From assembly GCA_003021975.1 (NCBI GenBank), contig PXRR01000071.1, positions 17,896 to 61,719 of the forward strand: DNA of 43,824 nt, in the 5' to 3' direction. The notes below the pieces were generated by a model. It had not been told where the DNA came from. It saw nothing but the letters and a program-made list of their open reading frames with translations, and ran no database searches. The stretch's first letter is position 1, and each line of letters starts with the position of its first letter. The translations under genes and the position numbers were made by a program. Shown piece by piece: positions 25,724-34,435 of the stretch. This stretch comes from Halobacteriales archaeon QS_5_70_17. Lineage in GTDB: Archaea; Halobacteriota; Halobacteria; Halobacteriales; Haloarculaceae.

Positions 25724-26247
25724 AGCGGCATCGGCCCGCTCCCGTCTGCGGCCCCCTCGTCGCCGCCGGACTGCTTCGCCCTACTCAGGAGCCCGGCGAC
25801 CGGCTCGCGGTAGGTGAACCCCGGCACGACCCCCTCGACGTAGGTCCCCTCGACGTACTCCGCGATGGCCTTCGCTATCCCCGGCGCGCGGTCGGCGTTG
25901 CCGGACTCGAAGACGAACTCCGCGACCGCGTCGCACCCCTCCTCGCGCACGTCCAGTTCCTCGAGGTCGACGCGGTCTCGGACCGCGCCCGGCGCGTCCT
26001 CCAGGCGGAGTTCGTAGGTCTCGAACCACCCCTCCCGGAGGTTCGGGCCGACCGTCTCCTCGACGGCCGACTGCAGCGCGGGCGCCCGCACGACCAGCGC
26101 GTACCGGCTCGCCCAGTCGGCGTCGGCCCGCTCGGCGGTCACCCGCCCGTCGAAGGCCGTCGTCTCCAGTACGTACTCGCCGTCGTCGGCGCGGTAGGCG
26201 TCGTGGTCCTCGAAGGCCTCCCGGGCCTCACGAACCTCGTCGGTCAT
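25720..26247 (-). CDS. DUF5813-like haloarchaeal protein
   Basis: 175 residues, acidic, soluble. Opens MTDEVREAREAFEDHDAYRADD and ends in a variable Gly/Asp tail. I recognise it as the haloarchaeal DUF5813 family by the opening and the TTAFDGRVTAE segment, from memory. No catalytic residues identified. The ATG at 26247 is preferred over the longer frame from 26280 because GAAAAG is centred 27 nt upstream. Its stop shares CTAG with htpX. Confidence 0.75.
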   Translation of the reverse strand: MTDEVREAREAFEDHDAYRADDGEYVLETTAFDGRVTAERADADWASRYALVVRAPALQSAVEETVGPNLREGWFETYELRLEDAPGAVRDRVDLEELDVREEGCDAVAEFVFESGNADRAPGIAKAIAEYVEGTYVEGVVPGFTYREPVAGLLSRAKQSGGDEGAADGSGPMPL

Positions 26248-26350
26248 GTCCCCCGATAGGGGCAAAGCCCGGAAAAGCACATCGCGTGAGTGACGGCGTA
26301 CGGACCGCCTCGGGACCCCGGCGGGGCGCTCGCGTCCGCTCGGCCCGGAT

Positions 26351-26371
26351 TGCGGGAGGCGGGATTCGAAC
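26351..26371 (-). repeat. detached copy of the tRNA-Leu 3' end (possible attachment-site relic)
   Basis: TGCGGGAGGCGGGATTCGAAC matches the 3' end of the tRNA-Leu gene at 26472-26492 in 19 of 21 positions, same orientation, 121 bp away. The match covers the acceptor stem, 3' T-stem and T-loop only, then stops. This is the part usually duplicated when an integrase inserts an element into a tRNA gene. The T-stem cannot pair, so it is not a tRNA. Confidence 0.55.
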
Positions 26372-26471
26372 TACGCCGAGGCGGTCAGCCCTCGCTTCGC
26401 TCGGAGTGCGCGCTCCCCGTTTCGAATCCGAATATCGGCAGTACGACGCGAACCGACGTGAGCGCCGATCA

Positions 26472-26556
26472 TGCGGGAGGTAGGATTCGAACCCACGAAC
26501 ACCTGAGTGAGCGGATCTTAAGTCCGCCGCCTTTGGCCGGACTCGGCCACTCCCGC
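26472..26556 (-). tRNA. tRNA-Leu (anticodon UAA)
   Basis: 85 nt. Acceptor stem GCGGGAG pairs with CTCCCGC followed by discriminator A. The anticodon stem-loop GCGGA-CTTAAGA-TCCGC gives anticodon UAA, reading UUA. The T-arm shows GTGGG-TTCGAAT-CCTAC. A long variable arm (CTCACTCAGGTGTTC region) is typical of class II tRNA-Leu. No intron. CCA is not encoded. A GTTTAG promoter element lies about 29 nt upstream (26583-26588). Confidence 0.95.
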
Positions 26557-26656
26557 GCGTGGGAGGCAAGGCGACCGCGCGACTAAACCCCACCGGACGA
26601 CCGACCGGTCGCCGTCACGTATAATCCCGCGGGTCCGCTACGGGACGTGAACCGGT

Positions 26657-27148
26657 ATGAACGACCGCGACGCCCACGAACGCCCCGACCGACACGGCTT
26701 CGACGCGAACCGGAGTTACCTCTCGGCGGCCGTCGGGCGAGTCGTTCCGGAGTCGGTCGTCCGCCGGGCGCTCCGGGTCGACGTCGAGACGGACCGCGAG
26801 CGATACGCCCCCGGCGACCCGATCGAGTTCACCGTCACCTTCCACAACCGGCTGCCGGTGCCCGTCAGCGTCCCGACCCCTCGCCGACGGCTCTGGGGGT
26901 GGACTCTCGACGGCGACCTGGAGGCCAGCGACGAACCCCGGTACAGCGGCGTCGAACCGTCCTCGTTTCCCTTCCGCGCCAACGAGCGGAAGGTGTTCCG
27001 GCACACCTGGAACGGCCTCCGCAAGCGGGTCGGCGAGCGGACGCGCTGGCGCCCGCTCGCCCCGGGCACCTACGAACTGACCGCCTTCGTGGCGACCGAC
27101 GATCCCCGGCCGAGTGCGGCGACGACCGTCCGGATCGAGGCCGACTGA
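26657..27148 (+). CDS. haloarchaeal protein with BsuPI-like beta-sandwich
   Basis: 163 residues. After about 40 variable residues the sequence has the pattern of a small immunoglobulin-like domain: VDVETDRERYAPGDPIEFTV, HNRLPVPVSV, then FPFRANERKVFRHTWNG and LAPGTYELTAFVAT. This alternation resembles the intracellular proteinase inhibitor BsuPI fold, but the match is only by pattern. No signal peptide. A good TATA box (GTATAATCC) is centred near 26622, so the transcript starts about 8 nt before the ATG. It faces the convergent ABC transporter gene. Confidence 0.68.
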   Translation: MNDRDAHERPDRHGFDANRSYLSAAVGRVVPESVVRRALRVDVETDRERYAPGDPIEFTVTFHNRLPVPVSVPTPRRRLWGWTLDGDLEASDEPRYSGVEPSSFPFRANERKVFRHTWNGLRKRVGERTRWRPLAPGTYELTAFVATDDPRPSAATTVRIEAD

Positions 27149-27203
27149 GCGGCCTCCCGGGAGCGGCCCTACCCGCGGATCGCGTCCCCGCGGCGCTCCC
27201 GCA

Positions 27204-28499
27204 CTACTCCCGCTCGCCGGTGACGTCCTCCCGGTGGAGGTGGCAGGCGGAGAAGTGCCGGCCGTCGTCGTACTCGCGGTCGACCTCGTAGGCCGGCCGC
27301 TCCCGCGCGCAGATGCTCTTCTCGGCGAACTCGGCGGTGAGCCGTTCGTCGGCGGACTCCCACTCGCCCTCCAGGATCTCGTCGATACTCGTACGGACGA
27401 TCTCGCCGGCCTCGCCAGCGGGGAACGCGTCCCCGAAGAAGCGCTCGCGGACGCTCGCCTCGTCGGTGGGCTCGAACGTCCGCCGGTCGACCGCGCGGAC
27501 GAATCCCCGGACGTTGTCCCAGGCCGACTCGCGCATGTCGTACTCCCGCGGGGCGATCAGGCGCGGACAGCGCGTCCGGAACCGACAGCCGGAGGGCGGG
27601 TCGACGGGGCTGGGGACGTCGCCTTCGAGCACGCCCCGCTGGCCGCCCGACCGCGGGTCCGGGACGGGGATGGACTCCAGCAGCGCCCGCGTGTAGGGGT
27701 GCTGGGGGTTCTCGAACAGCTCGGTCTTGTCGGCGAGTTCGACGAGCTGACCGAGGTACATCACCGCGACACGGTCGGAGATGTGCCGGATGACCGAGAG
27801 GTCGTGGGCGATGAAGAGGTAGGTCAGCCCGAACTCCTCCTGGAGGTCCCGCATCGTGTTCAGCACCTGCGCCTGGATGGAGACGTCCAGCGCGCTCACC
27901 GGTTCGTCGCAGACGATGAAGTCGGGATTGACCGACAGCGCCCGCGCGAGGTTGATCCGCTGGCGCTGGCCGCCGGAGAACTGGTGGGGGTAGCGGTTGT
28001 AGTGCTGCGGGTCCAGTCCGACCTTCGACAGGAGTTCGCGGGTTCGCTGCTCGCGCTCCCCCTCGTAGAGGCCGTGGGCCCGCATCGGCTCCTCGACGAT
28101 GGGGCCGACCTTCACCCGGGGGTCGAGACTCGACTGGGGGTCCTGGAAGATCATCTGCATGTCCTGGCGCTGCCGCCGGAGCCGCTCGCCCGAGAGGGCC
28201 GCGAGGTCCTCGCCCTTGAAGTAGACCCGGCCGTCGGTCGGCTCGACCAGCTGGAGGATGGTCCGCGCGAGCGTCGACTTCCCGCACCCTGACTCGCCGA
28301 CCAGCCCCAGCGTCTCGCCTTTGGCGATCTCGAAGGAGACGTCGTCGACGGCCTTCACCTGAGTGGTCCCGAAGAGGCTCGCCAGGAACCCGCTCTCCTG
28401 GGTGAAGTACTTGGTCAGCCCCTCGACGCGCACCAGCGGCTCGCCGAAGGCCACCTCGTCGGCGCTTCGCTCGCCGGCGAGGGCCTCGCTCTCACTCAC
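27204..28499 (-). CDS. dppF: oligopeptide/dipeptide ABC importer ATPase (DppF type)
   Basis: 431 residues. ABC ATPase with Walker [11 protein letters not shown]-loop [11 protein letters not shown], signature [15 protein letters not shown], and Walker B FIVCDEP. After the ATPase come the oligopeptide-family C-terminal sequence with [10 protein letters not shown] and a cysteine-bearing loop ([11 protein letters not shown]), which binds a [4Fe-4S] cluster in some relatives. The last about 90 residues form an extension. The GTG start at 28499 is 8 nt inside the end of the upstream ATPase gene (GTGAGTGA). Together with the other ATPase it powers peptide uptake. Confidence 0.9.
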   Translation of the reverse strand: MSESEALAGERSADEVAFGEPLVRVEGLTKYFTQESGFLASLFGTTQVKAVDDVSFEIAKGETLGLVGESGCGKSTLARTILQLVEPTDGRVYFKGEDLAALSGERLRRQRQDMQMIFQDPQSSLDPRVKVGPIVEEPMRAHGLYEGEREQRTRELLSKVGLDPQHYNRYPHQFSGGQRQRINLARALSVNPDFIVCDEPVSALDVSIQAQVLNTMRDLQEEFGLTYLFIAHDLSVIRHISDRVAVMYLGQLVELADKTELFENPQHPYTRALLESIPVPDPRSGGQRGVLEGDVPSPVDPPSGCRFRTRCPRLIAPREYDMRESAWDNVRGFVRAVDRRTFEPTDEASVRERFFGDAFPAGEAGEIVRTSIDEILEGEWESADERLTAEFAEKSICARERPAYEVDREYDDGRHFSACHLHREDVTGERE

Positions 28500-29934
28500 C
28501 GGCCTCACCCCCGAGTCGACTCCCGCTCGCACCGTCGCTCTCCCCCTCGGATTCGCCTCCGCGGGCCTCGACGAGGCCGCCGCCGAAGGCGTCGGTCGCC
28601 TCCGTGTCCAGCGGCCCGGAGTCCTCGTAGCCCACGTCCTCGTATTTCACGCAGGCGACGTGGTGAGCGGCCTCGCCCGGCTCGCTCACGTCCTGGTAGG
28701 CCGGCTCGATCCGCCGGCAGACCTCGCGGGCGTCGGGACAGCGGGTGTGGAACCGACAGCCCGACGGCGGGTTGATCGCCTCGGGCATCACGCCCGTGAT
28801 CGGGTTGAGTTCCTCGACGGTCTCGTCGGGCCGGGGGATCGACTGCAACAGCGCCTCCGTGTAGGGGTGTTTGGTGTCGTAGAACAGGTCGTCGACGGTC
28901 GCCTGCTCGACGATCTCGCCGAGGTACATCACGTTCACCCGGTCGGTGACTTCCGCGACCACGCCCATGTCGTGGGTCACCCAGACGAAGCTCGTGTCGT
29001 AGCGGTCCTGGAGGTCTTCGACGAGGTCGAGGATCTGTCCCTCGACGGTCACGTCAAGGGCGGTCGTCGGTTCATCGGCGAGGATCACCGCCGGTTCGCA
29101 GGACAGCGCCATCGCGATGAGCACGCGCTGGCGCATCCCGCCGGAGAACTGGTGGGGGTACTCGTCGTAGCGGGACTCGGGGTCGGGGATGCCGACCTCC
29201 CTGAGCATGTCCACGGCGATGCGTTTGGCCGCCCGCTTGGAGACGCCGCGGTTGAGTTCGACGAACTCCCGGAGCTGCGAGCCGACGGTGAACACCGGAT
29301 TGAGCGACTCCATCGGGTCCTGGAAGATCATCGCGATCTCGGCGCCCCGCACCCGCCGGAGCGCCTCCGTCGGCGCCCGCGTGAGTTCGACGTAGCCCCC
29401 CGGCTCCTCCCGGACGACGAACGCCTCGCCGTCGGCCAGTCCGAGCCGCTGGAGGTGCCCGCCGGTGACCAGGTCCTCGAAGGTGATCGCGCCCTCGGCG
29501 ATCAGCGCCTCGGGGTCGCGGTCGTCGGCCGGGTCCGGGTCGGCCTCCGCCGCGCGGCGCTCGGTGTGGTAGCCCCGGCGGAGTTCCCGCAGCGAGACTC
29601 CCTGGTCGCGCAGGCGCTCGACGAGCGCCGCGAGGTCGTGGTTCGCCCGCAGTTCCGAGAGGTCGACGACGCCGTCGGGGAACGACTCCGCCAGCGTCTC
29701 GACCGTCTCCGGGGCCCGAAAGCGGATGCTGCCGGCGACGACCTCGCCGGGCGTCTCGACGAGCCGGAGCAGGCTCGCCGTGGCGACGCTCTTGCCGGCC
29801 CCGGACTCGCCGACCAGGCCCATGATCTCTCCCTCGTAGACGTCGAAGGAGATCCCGTCGACCGCCCGGACGACCCCGTCCTGCGTGAAGAAGAACGTCT
29901 GCAGGTCGTCGACTTCGAGTATCGGTTCCGTCAT
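28492..29934 (-). CDS. dppD: oligopeptide/dipeptide ABC importer ATPase (DppD type) with a long insertion
   Basis: 480 residues, well above the usual 320-340. Walker A GESGAGKS (42-49) and the Q-loop segment [11 protein letters not shown] (about 204-214) are separated by about 155 residues instead of about 50. An acidic insertion of roughly 100 residues (about 75-185) lies between the strand after Walker A and the Q-loop. The signature [14 protein letters not shown], Walker B VILADEP and the C-terminal cysteine loop ([11 protein letters not shown]) are all present, so the ATPase should work. The insertion could regulate the transporter or bind a ligand. The gene ends inside dppF and starts 1 nt after dppC. 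Confidence 0.88.
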   Translation of the reverse strand: MTEPILEVDDLQTFFFTQDGVVRAVDGISFDVYEGEIMGLVGESGAGKSVATASLLRLVETPGEVVAGSIRFRAPETVETLAESFPDGVVDLSELRANHDLAALVERLRDQGVSLRELRRGYHTERRAAEADPDPADDRDPEALIAEGAITFEDLVTGGHLQRLGLADGEAFVVREEPGGYVELTRAPTEALRRVRGAEIAMIFQDPMESLNPVFTVGSQLREFVELNRGVSKRAAKRIAVDMLREVGIPDPESRYDEYPHQFSGGMRQRVLIAMALSCEPAVILADEPTTALDVTVEGQILDLVEDLQDRYDTSFVWVTHDMGVVAEVTDRVNVMYLGEIVEQATVDDLFYDTKHPYTEALLQSIPRPDETVEELNPITGVMPEAINPPSGCRFHTRCPDAREVCRRIEPAYQDVSEPGEAAHHVACVKYEDVGYEDSGPLDTEATDAFGGGLVEARGGESEGESDGASGSRLGGEAGE

Positions 29935-29935
29935 G

Positions 29936-30934
29936 TCAGTTGTTGATCCGCGGGTCCAGCGCGTCCCGGAGCCCGTCGCCGAGCAGGTTGAACCCGACGA
30001 CCGTGATCAGGATCGCCAGGCCGGGCCAGAGGCTGAACCACCAGTTCTCTAGCATGTAGTTGCGCGACTGTGAGAGCATCTGTCCCCACGAGGGCGTTGG
30101 GGGCTGTACGCCGAAGCCCAGGAACGACAGGCCGGCGACGATGAGGATGCTGTAGCCGACCTGGAGCGTGCCCTGGACGAGCACCGGCGCGAAGCTGTTG
30201 GGGATGACGTGCCGGAGGATGATGTTCCGGTCGCGGACGCCGGCGGCCCGGGCGGCCTCGATGTAGTCCTCCTCGCGGACGCTGAGCACGCGCGAGCGGA
30301 TCAGCCGCGCGAACGTTGGGATCGAGGCGATGCCGACCCCGATCATCGCGAACGTGAGGTTGCGACCGAACGCGGCCATGAACGCGATCACCAGCACGAG
30401 GAAGGGGATCGCGTACAGCGTCTCGACGGCGCGCATCAGCGCGTCGTCGATCCACTTCCCGTAGTAGCCGGCGACGGCGCCGACGAGCGTGCCCCCGACC
30501 AGCCCGATCATCGTCGAGATGAACCCCACCTGGATGGCGATCCGCGAGCCGTAGAACAGCCGCACGAGGATGTCCCGGCCGCGGTGATCGGTACCGAGCA
30601 CGTGATTCAGCGTCCCCCCTCCGTAGGCGTTGTCGGTGAAAAACGGCGGCAGCAGGGTGCTGACGGTCTGCGGATCGTTCTCCGGGTTGACCCAGAAGGT
30701 GTTCGCCAGCCAGTAGTCGAGCAGTTTCGCGTCGACGTAGGCCACGACCGCGATGGTCGTCATGAAGCCGATGATGAACAGGCCGGCCAGCGCCGTCGGA
30801 TCGCGACGGATCTGCCGGAGCGTGTAGCTGATGCCGACGCGGGCCTCTATCTCCGGGTCGTCGCTCTCGGGACCGTCGCCCGGCGACGTCTCCGAGAGCG
30901 CGTCTTCGGAACGTGATTCGGTCGTCGTTGCCAT
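29936..30934 (-). CDS. dppC: oligopeptide/dipeptide ABC importer permease (DppC type)
   Basis: 332 residues. N-terminal about 40-residue acidic tail, first membrane helix near 48-68, then five helices with the permease coupling motif EAARAAGVRDRNIILRHVIPN. The periplasmic-type domain after helix 1 has the pattern of the DppC/OppC N-terminal region. Gap of 1 nt to the ATPase gene downstream and 1 nt to the dppB stop upstream, so it belongs to a single operon. Confidence 0.92.
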   Translation of the reverse strand: MATTTESRSEDALSETSPGDGPESDDPEIEARVGISYTLRQIRRDPTALAGLFIIGFMTTIAVVAYVDAKLLDYWLANTFWVNPENDPQTVSTLLPPFFTDNAYGGGTLNHVLGTDHRGRDILVRLFYGSRIAIQVGFISTMIGLVGGTLVGAVAGYYGKWIDDALMRAVETLYAIPFLVLVIAFMAAFGRNLTFAMIGVGIASIPTFARLIRSRVLSVREEDYIEAARAAGVRDRNIILRHVIPNSFAPVLVQGTLQVGYSILIVAGLSFLGFGVQPPTPSWGQMLSQSRNYMLENWWFSLWPGLAILITVVGFNLLGDGLRDALDPRINN

Positions 30935-30935
30935 G

Positions 30936-31985
30936 TTACTCTCTCTCTCCGTAGGAAACCCGGGGGTCGACGTAGGCGTAGGAGATGTCCGTCACGATGA
31001 CGCCGACGACGAACACGAATCCGAACACCAGCGTCGTTCCCATGATCAGTTGGTAGTCCTGGTTGTAAACGGCTGTGATGATCAGTCGACCCATGCCGTT
31101 GATGCTGAACACCGTCTCCGTGAGGACGGCCCCGCCGATGGCGCCGGTCAGGTTCAGCCCGACGATGGTGATCAGCGGCAGTTGCGCGTTCCGGAAGGCG
31201 TGTTTCCGGAGGATGGTCCCCTCGGAGACGCCGTAGGCGCGCGCGAGCTTCACGTAGTCCTCGGAGAGGACCTCCAGCATCGAGGAGCGCTCGATGCGCG
31301 TGAACGCCGCCATCTGGAGCGTCCCCAGCGACACCATCGGTAACAGCAGGTGTTTCAGCGACGTGGTGATCACGTCCACCTGCGTCCGGGCGCCCTCGAC
31401 CGAGGCCGGATCGGCCCACGGGAGCGGCAGGTTCGTCGACGGGAACCACCCCAGGTGGAACGCGAAGACGACGATCATCATCAGCCCGATCCAGAACGAC
31501 GGGGTCGAGACGCCGATCAGCGAGACGATCCGCGAGACGTGATCGGTGGGCTTGTTGCGCCGTTTGGCCGAGATCACGCCCAGCGGGACGGCCGTCGCGA
31601 GCGCGAACGCGAACGCCGAAAACAGCAGGTACAGGGTCACCGGCAGGCGCTCGGCGATCTTCCGAGTGACGGGCACCCCGTAGTAGAGGCTCCGGCCCAG
31701 GTCGATCCCGAAGGTCGGCCGGACGAACGGGAACGATCCCGTCGTCGCCAGCCAGATCGGCGAGACGTCGCCCAGGTAGTTGACGTACCGGAGCCACAGC
31801 GGCTGGTCGAGACCGTACTTCGTGCGGATCGCCTCCACTTCCGCCTGGCTCGGAGACGGGCCGAGCATGATGCTCACCGGATCGCCCGGAATCGCGTCGG
31901 TCAGGAAGAACGTGATCGTCACGATACCGACCAGTACCGGGATCCCCTGGAGCAGCCGTCGGATCGTGTACCGCAGCATCGACAC
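30936..31985 (-). CDS. dppB: oligopeptide/dipeptide ABC importer permease (DppB type)
   Basis: 349 residues. Starts MSMLRYTIRRLLQGIPVLVG with the first membrane helix, has an outer loop with LGPSPSQAEVEAIRTKYGLDQP, and five further helices. The coupling motif is visible as YVKLARAYGVSEGTILRKHAFRN. Typical length for DppB. It is the first gene after a 160-bp gap from the binding protein gene on the same strand, which holds AT-rich sequence and may carry its own promoter. Confidence 0.92.
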   Translation of the reverse strand: MSMLRYTIRRLLQGIPVLVGIVTITFFLTDAIPGDPVSIMLGPSPSQAEVEAIRTKYGLDQPLWLRYVNYLGDVSPIWLATTGSFPFVRPTFGIDLGRSLYYGVPVTRKIAERLPVTLYLLFSAFAFALATAVPLGVISAKRRNKPTDHVSRIVSLIGVSTPSFWIGLMMIVVFAFHLGWFPSTNLPLPWADPASVEGARTQVDVITTSLKHLLLPMVSLGTLQMAAFTRIERSSMLEVLSEDYVKLARAYGVSEGTILRKHAFRNAQLPLITIVGLNLTGAIGGAVLTETVFSINGMGRLIITAVYNQDYQLIMGTTLVFGFVFVVGVIVTDISYAYVDPRVSYGERE

Positions 31986-32058
31986 GGTCGGTCACCCCCG
32001 CGCGCGCTTCCGTCGCCGGGTTCGGGTCGGTACCCGCCGGCGTGGTCCGATTTCGCAC

Positions 32059-32103
32059 ATCACAATACTTGCAGCGATAAGTTCCTCCATGATAGGGATA
32101 TCG
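32059..32103 (-). promoter_or_regulatory. AT-rich region between dppA and dppB
   Basis: In the 160-bp gap upstream of dppB the sequence turns AT-rich (minus strand: CGATATCCCTATCATGGAGG, then AACTTATCGCTGCAAGTATTGTG). TATCATGG and AAGTATTG could be promoter elements for dppBCDF, or the region could hold an RNA end that makes dppA more abundant. The -27 spacing to the dppB ATG is not met, so a leader of about 80 nt would be needed. Confidence 0.3.
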
Positions 32104-32145
32104 ATCGGTGGAGTGGAACCAGAGCGGGAAGGTGGGCGGAGTCGG

Positions 32146-33846
32146 TTACTCTGACTGCAGCGAGACGTTGTTCCAGTCGCTGTAGATGCTGTGATACATC
32201 ACCGGGTGGGCGGAGAAGTCACGCACGCGGGAGCGGACGCCGTAGGAGTTCTTCAGCCCGTAGGCCGGCAGGTGGGCGCGGTCCTCCAGGACGGTCGTGA
32301 TGGCCTCCTGGTAGGCCTGCCTGCGTTCCTCTCTGTCGGTCGACTCGCGGCCGGTCATGATCTTCTGGTCGACCTCGCTGTTCTCGTAGAACGTCCCGTT
32401 GGTCGTCTCGAACATCTCTTGGGCGAACAGGAAGTACATGAATGAGTCGGGGTCGGGGGACCCGGCCCACCCGAGGGTGTACATATTGTAGTCGTCCTCG
32501 CTGCCGCTGACGTACTGGTCGAGGAACGCACCCCAGTCGAGGCGCTGGACGTTGGCGTCGAACCCGGCCTCTTTCAGCCCGTTGGCGACCGTGACGCCGA
32601 TCTGCTCGCGCTTGTCGTCCGGCGGGACGATGATCCGCCAGGAGTAGTCGGAGGAGACCCCCGCCTCCTCGAACAGCGACTGGGCCTGCCCGATGTCCTT
32701 GTCGTGGGGGATGCCCTGCCACTCGTCGAGGGGCATCTCCCAGCCCTCGGCGAGGGACTTGGGCAGTGGACTGTACTGGCGCAGCCCCGTCGGTTCGACG
32801 AAGTTCGACACCGCCTGATCCATGCTGAACGTGTAGTCGACGGCCTCGCGGACCTTCGGGTCGGTCGTCGGGCCCTCGTTGCAGTTGAAGGCCAGGTAGA
32901 AGTAGTTCGTCCCGGGGACCGCCTCGATGGCGGCGTCGCTCATGTCCTCGACGGTCGGCCAGGACTTCGGCGGGATCTCCTTGATGACGTGGTTCTCGCC
33001 GGAGTTGAGCGTCGTCACGCGGGTCGTCCCCTCCTCGACGGGGACGAACTCGACGCCGTCGAGGTTCGGCAGTTCCTGATCGCCGTTCTCCGCCGCCCAG
33101 TACTCGTCCCAGCGGGCGACCTGCACGAAGTCGCCTTCCGTCCAGTCCTCGAACGTGAACGGGCCGGCCCCGACCGGCTGCTGAGTGTTGAACGCCTCCT
33201 TGTCCTCCTCGCGGACGGACTTGGGGACGATCGACCACGGCAGATAGCTCGTGAACGCTCCGAACGGGAACTTCAGGTCGAACTGCACCGTCGTGTCGTC
33301 GGTCGCCTCGACGGTGTCGATCATGTTGAACTCGCCGGCGTTCTCGGTCTCCTCCTCGACGGGCGCCGTGAACGAGTAGGCGACGTCCTCGGCCGTGACG
33401 GGGTCGCCGTTCTGGAAGACGGCGTCGTCGCGGATCGGAACGATGTACCGCTGGCCGTCCTTCTCGACGGTCGGCATGTCCGCCGCGATCTGCGGGACGA
33501 TGTCGGTCTCCTCGCCGTAGGTGTACAGCGAGTCGAACACCGTCGCGGCTACCTCCGCGGAGGGAACGTCGTTGAGTACGATCGGGTCGAACTCGATGGG
33601 GCTTTTCACCTGGGCGAACGTGAGCGTGCCGCCCTGCTGGGCCTGCTCGTCGCCGCCGTCGCCGCCGCTGTCGTTGCCGCCGGTGTCGTTGGTCCCCCCG
33701 CCGTCGCCGCTACCGTTACCGTCACCGCCGTCGCCGCCGTCGCCGCCGGCACACCCGGCCAGCCCCATCACGCCGGCGCCGCCGAGGATCTGGAGGATTC
33801 GTCGTCGCCGCGGATCGCGAACGGTCGGATCGGTATCGCGTGGCAT
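32146..33846 (-). CDS. dppA: oligopeptide/dipeptide ABC importer substrate-binding lipoprotein
   Basis: 566 residues, solute-binding protein family 5. Twin-arginine lipoprotein signal: DPRRRRILQILGGAG, then lipobox LAGC, exported folded and anchored by lipid. A Gly/Asp/Asn-rich linker (about 35-70) separates anchor and domain. The domain shows family 5 features such as VFDSLYTYGEET and TAEDVAYSF, and a C-terminal YNMYTLGWAGSPDPDSF segment. Binds peptides or similar oligomers outside the cell and delivers them to DppBCDF. Unusually for a permease operon it starts 160 bp ahead of dppB. Tandem AT-rich TATA elements lie upstream of the ATG. Confidence 0.93.
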   Translation of the reverse strand: MPRDTDPTVRDPRRRRILQILGGAGVMGLAGCAGGDGGDGGDGNGSGDGGGTNDTGGNDSGGDGGDEQAQQGGTLTFAQVKSPIEFDPIVLNDVPSAEVAATVFDSLYTYGEETDIVPQIAADMPTVEKDGQRYIVPIRDDAVFQNGDPVTAEDVAYSFTAPVEEETENAGEFNMIDTVEATDDTTVQFDLKFPFGAFTSYLPWSIVPKSVREEDKEAFNTQQPVGAGPFTFEDWTEGDFVQVARWDEYWAAENGDQELPNLDGVEFVPVEEGTTRVTTLNSGENHVIKEIPPKSWPTVEDMSDAAIEAVPGTNYFYLAFNCNEGPTTDPKVREAVDYTFSMDQAVSNFVEPTGLRQYSPLPKSLAEGWEMPLDEWQGIPHDKDIGQAQSLFEEAGVSSDYSWRIIVPPDDKREQIGVTVANGLKEAGFDANVQRLDWGAFLDQYVSGSEDDYNMYTLGWAGSPDPDSFMYFLFAQEMFETTNGTFYENSEVDQKIMTGRESTDREERRQAYQEAITTVLEDRAHLPAYGLKNSYGVRSRVRDFSAHPVMYHSIYSDWNNVSLQSE

Positions 33847-33867
33847 ACAACCGTGACAGATCTACAC

Positions 33868-33920
33868 GCATATATTTATTAACCACAATCGGCGCTTCAC
33901 CTACCAGAACAATTATTATA
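33868..33920 (-). promoter_or_regulatory. tandem AT-rich promoter elements of the binding-protein gene
   Basis: A TATATTTATTAA stretch (33871-33882) is centred about 27-29 nt upstream of the ATG at 33846. A second, TATAATAATT read on the minus strand (33911-33920), lies about 40 nt further. Two promoters or a promoter plus activator site would fit high or regulated expression. Confidence 0.5.
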
Positions 33921-33972
33921 GGCGCGGATCTCCTCGATAGGTCGGCGGTTCGCGGCGCGACCGTAGCTCGGC

Positions 33973-34317
33973 CTACCAGTCGACGCTGAGCGTCCCGTCG
34001 CCGTGGGGGTCGGGAGCGATCTCCTCGTCGGTCCGGCGGTCGACCACGTGGATCACGCCGCGGTCTTTCTTGGCCGGGCAGACCTCCGCCGCGCGGACGT
34101 TGTGGTCGAGGTCGTCCTCGTCGAAGAAGTAGGTCCGGGGCTTGGCGATGCCGCTCGTCAGATCCATCTCCCAGTTCTCGGAGACCTCGGCGCACTTCCC
34201 GGCCGCGATGCACTTGTTGGCCTCGAAGATGATCTTGTAGGGCTTCTCCGCGACCGGCGGCGCGTCGGCCTCGCCGATCTCGCTCGGGTCGACCGACCGG
34301 TCCTCGTCGCTGCTCAT
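33973..34317 (-). CDS. ferredoxin-like protein with three cluster cysteines
   Basis: 114 residues. Motif KCIAAGKC (C-x5-C), then a CP pair in AAEVCPAKK, the layout of single-cluster [3Fe-4S] or [4Fe-4S] ferredoxins. The position of the usual second cysteine (C+3) is alanine, so a [3Fe-4S] cluster with three cysteine ligands is predicted. The N-terminal about 30 residues are acidic. Ends with DRRTDEEIAP and a short tail. Electron carrier for an unknown oxidoreductase. ATG at 34317 chosen because the longer frame (to 34377) adds Pro/Arg-rich residues that do not look like coding sequence. Confidence 0.78.
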   Translation of the reverse strand: MSSDEDRSVDPSEIGEADAPPVAEKPYKIIFEANKCIAAGKCAEVSENWEMDLTSGIAKPRTYFFDEDDLDHNVRAAEVCPAKKDRGVIHVVDRRTDEEIAPDPHGDGTLSVDW

Positions 34318-34435
34318 CGTATGGACGTGGGCACCGGCGCGCTTGGGCCTGTCGGTCGGCGGCGGTCTCGGCGGCACCCCGGGGCGCGCGGCGGTATCTT
34401 AACCGTTTTCACGACACGAGGACAAGCCGTCACGA

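Noticed and set aside
26351-26460. A second complete tRNA gene next to tRNA-Leu
   Set aside because: Only the 3' 21 bases match; the T-stem cannot pair and no anticodon arm or 5' acceptor strand is present.
26228-26593. Open frame across the tRNA-Leu region on the minus strand
   Set aside because: It runs through the tRNA gene and gives an Arg/Ser/Pro-rich sequence with no family likeness.
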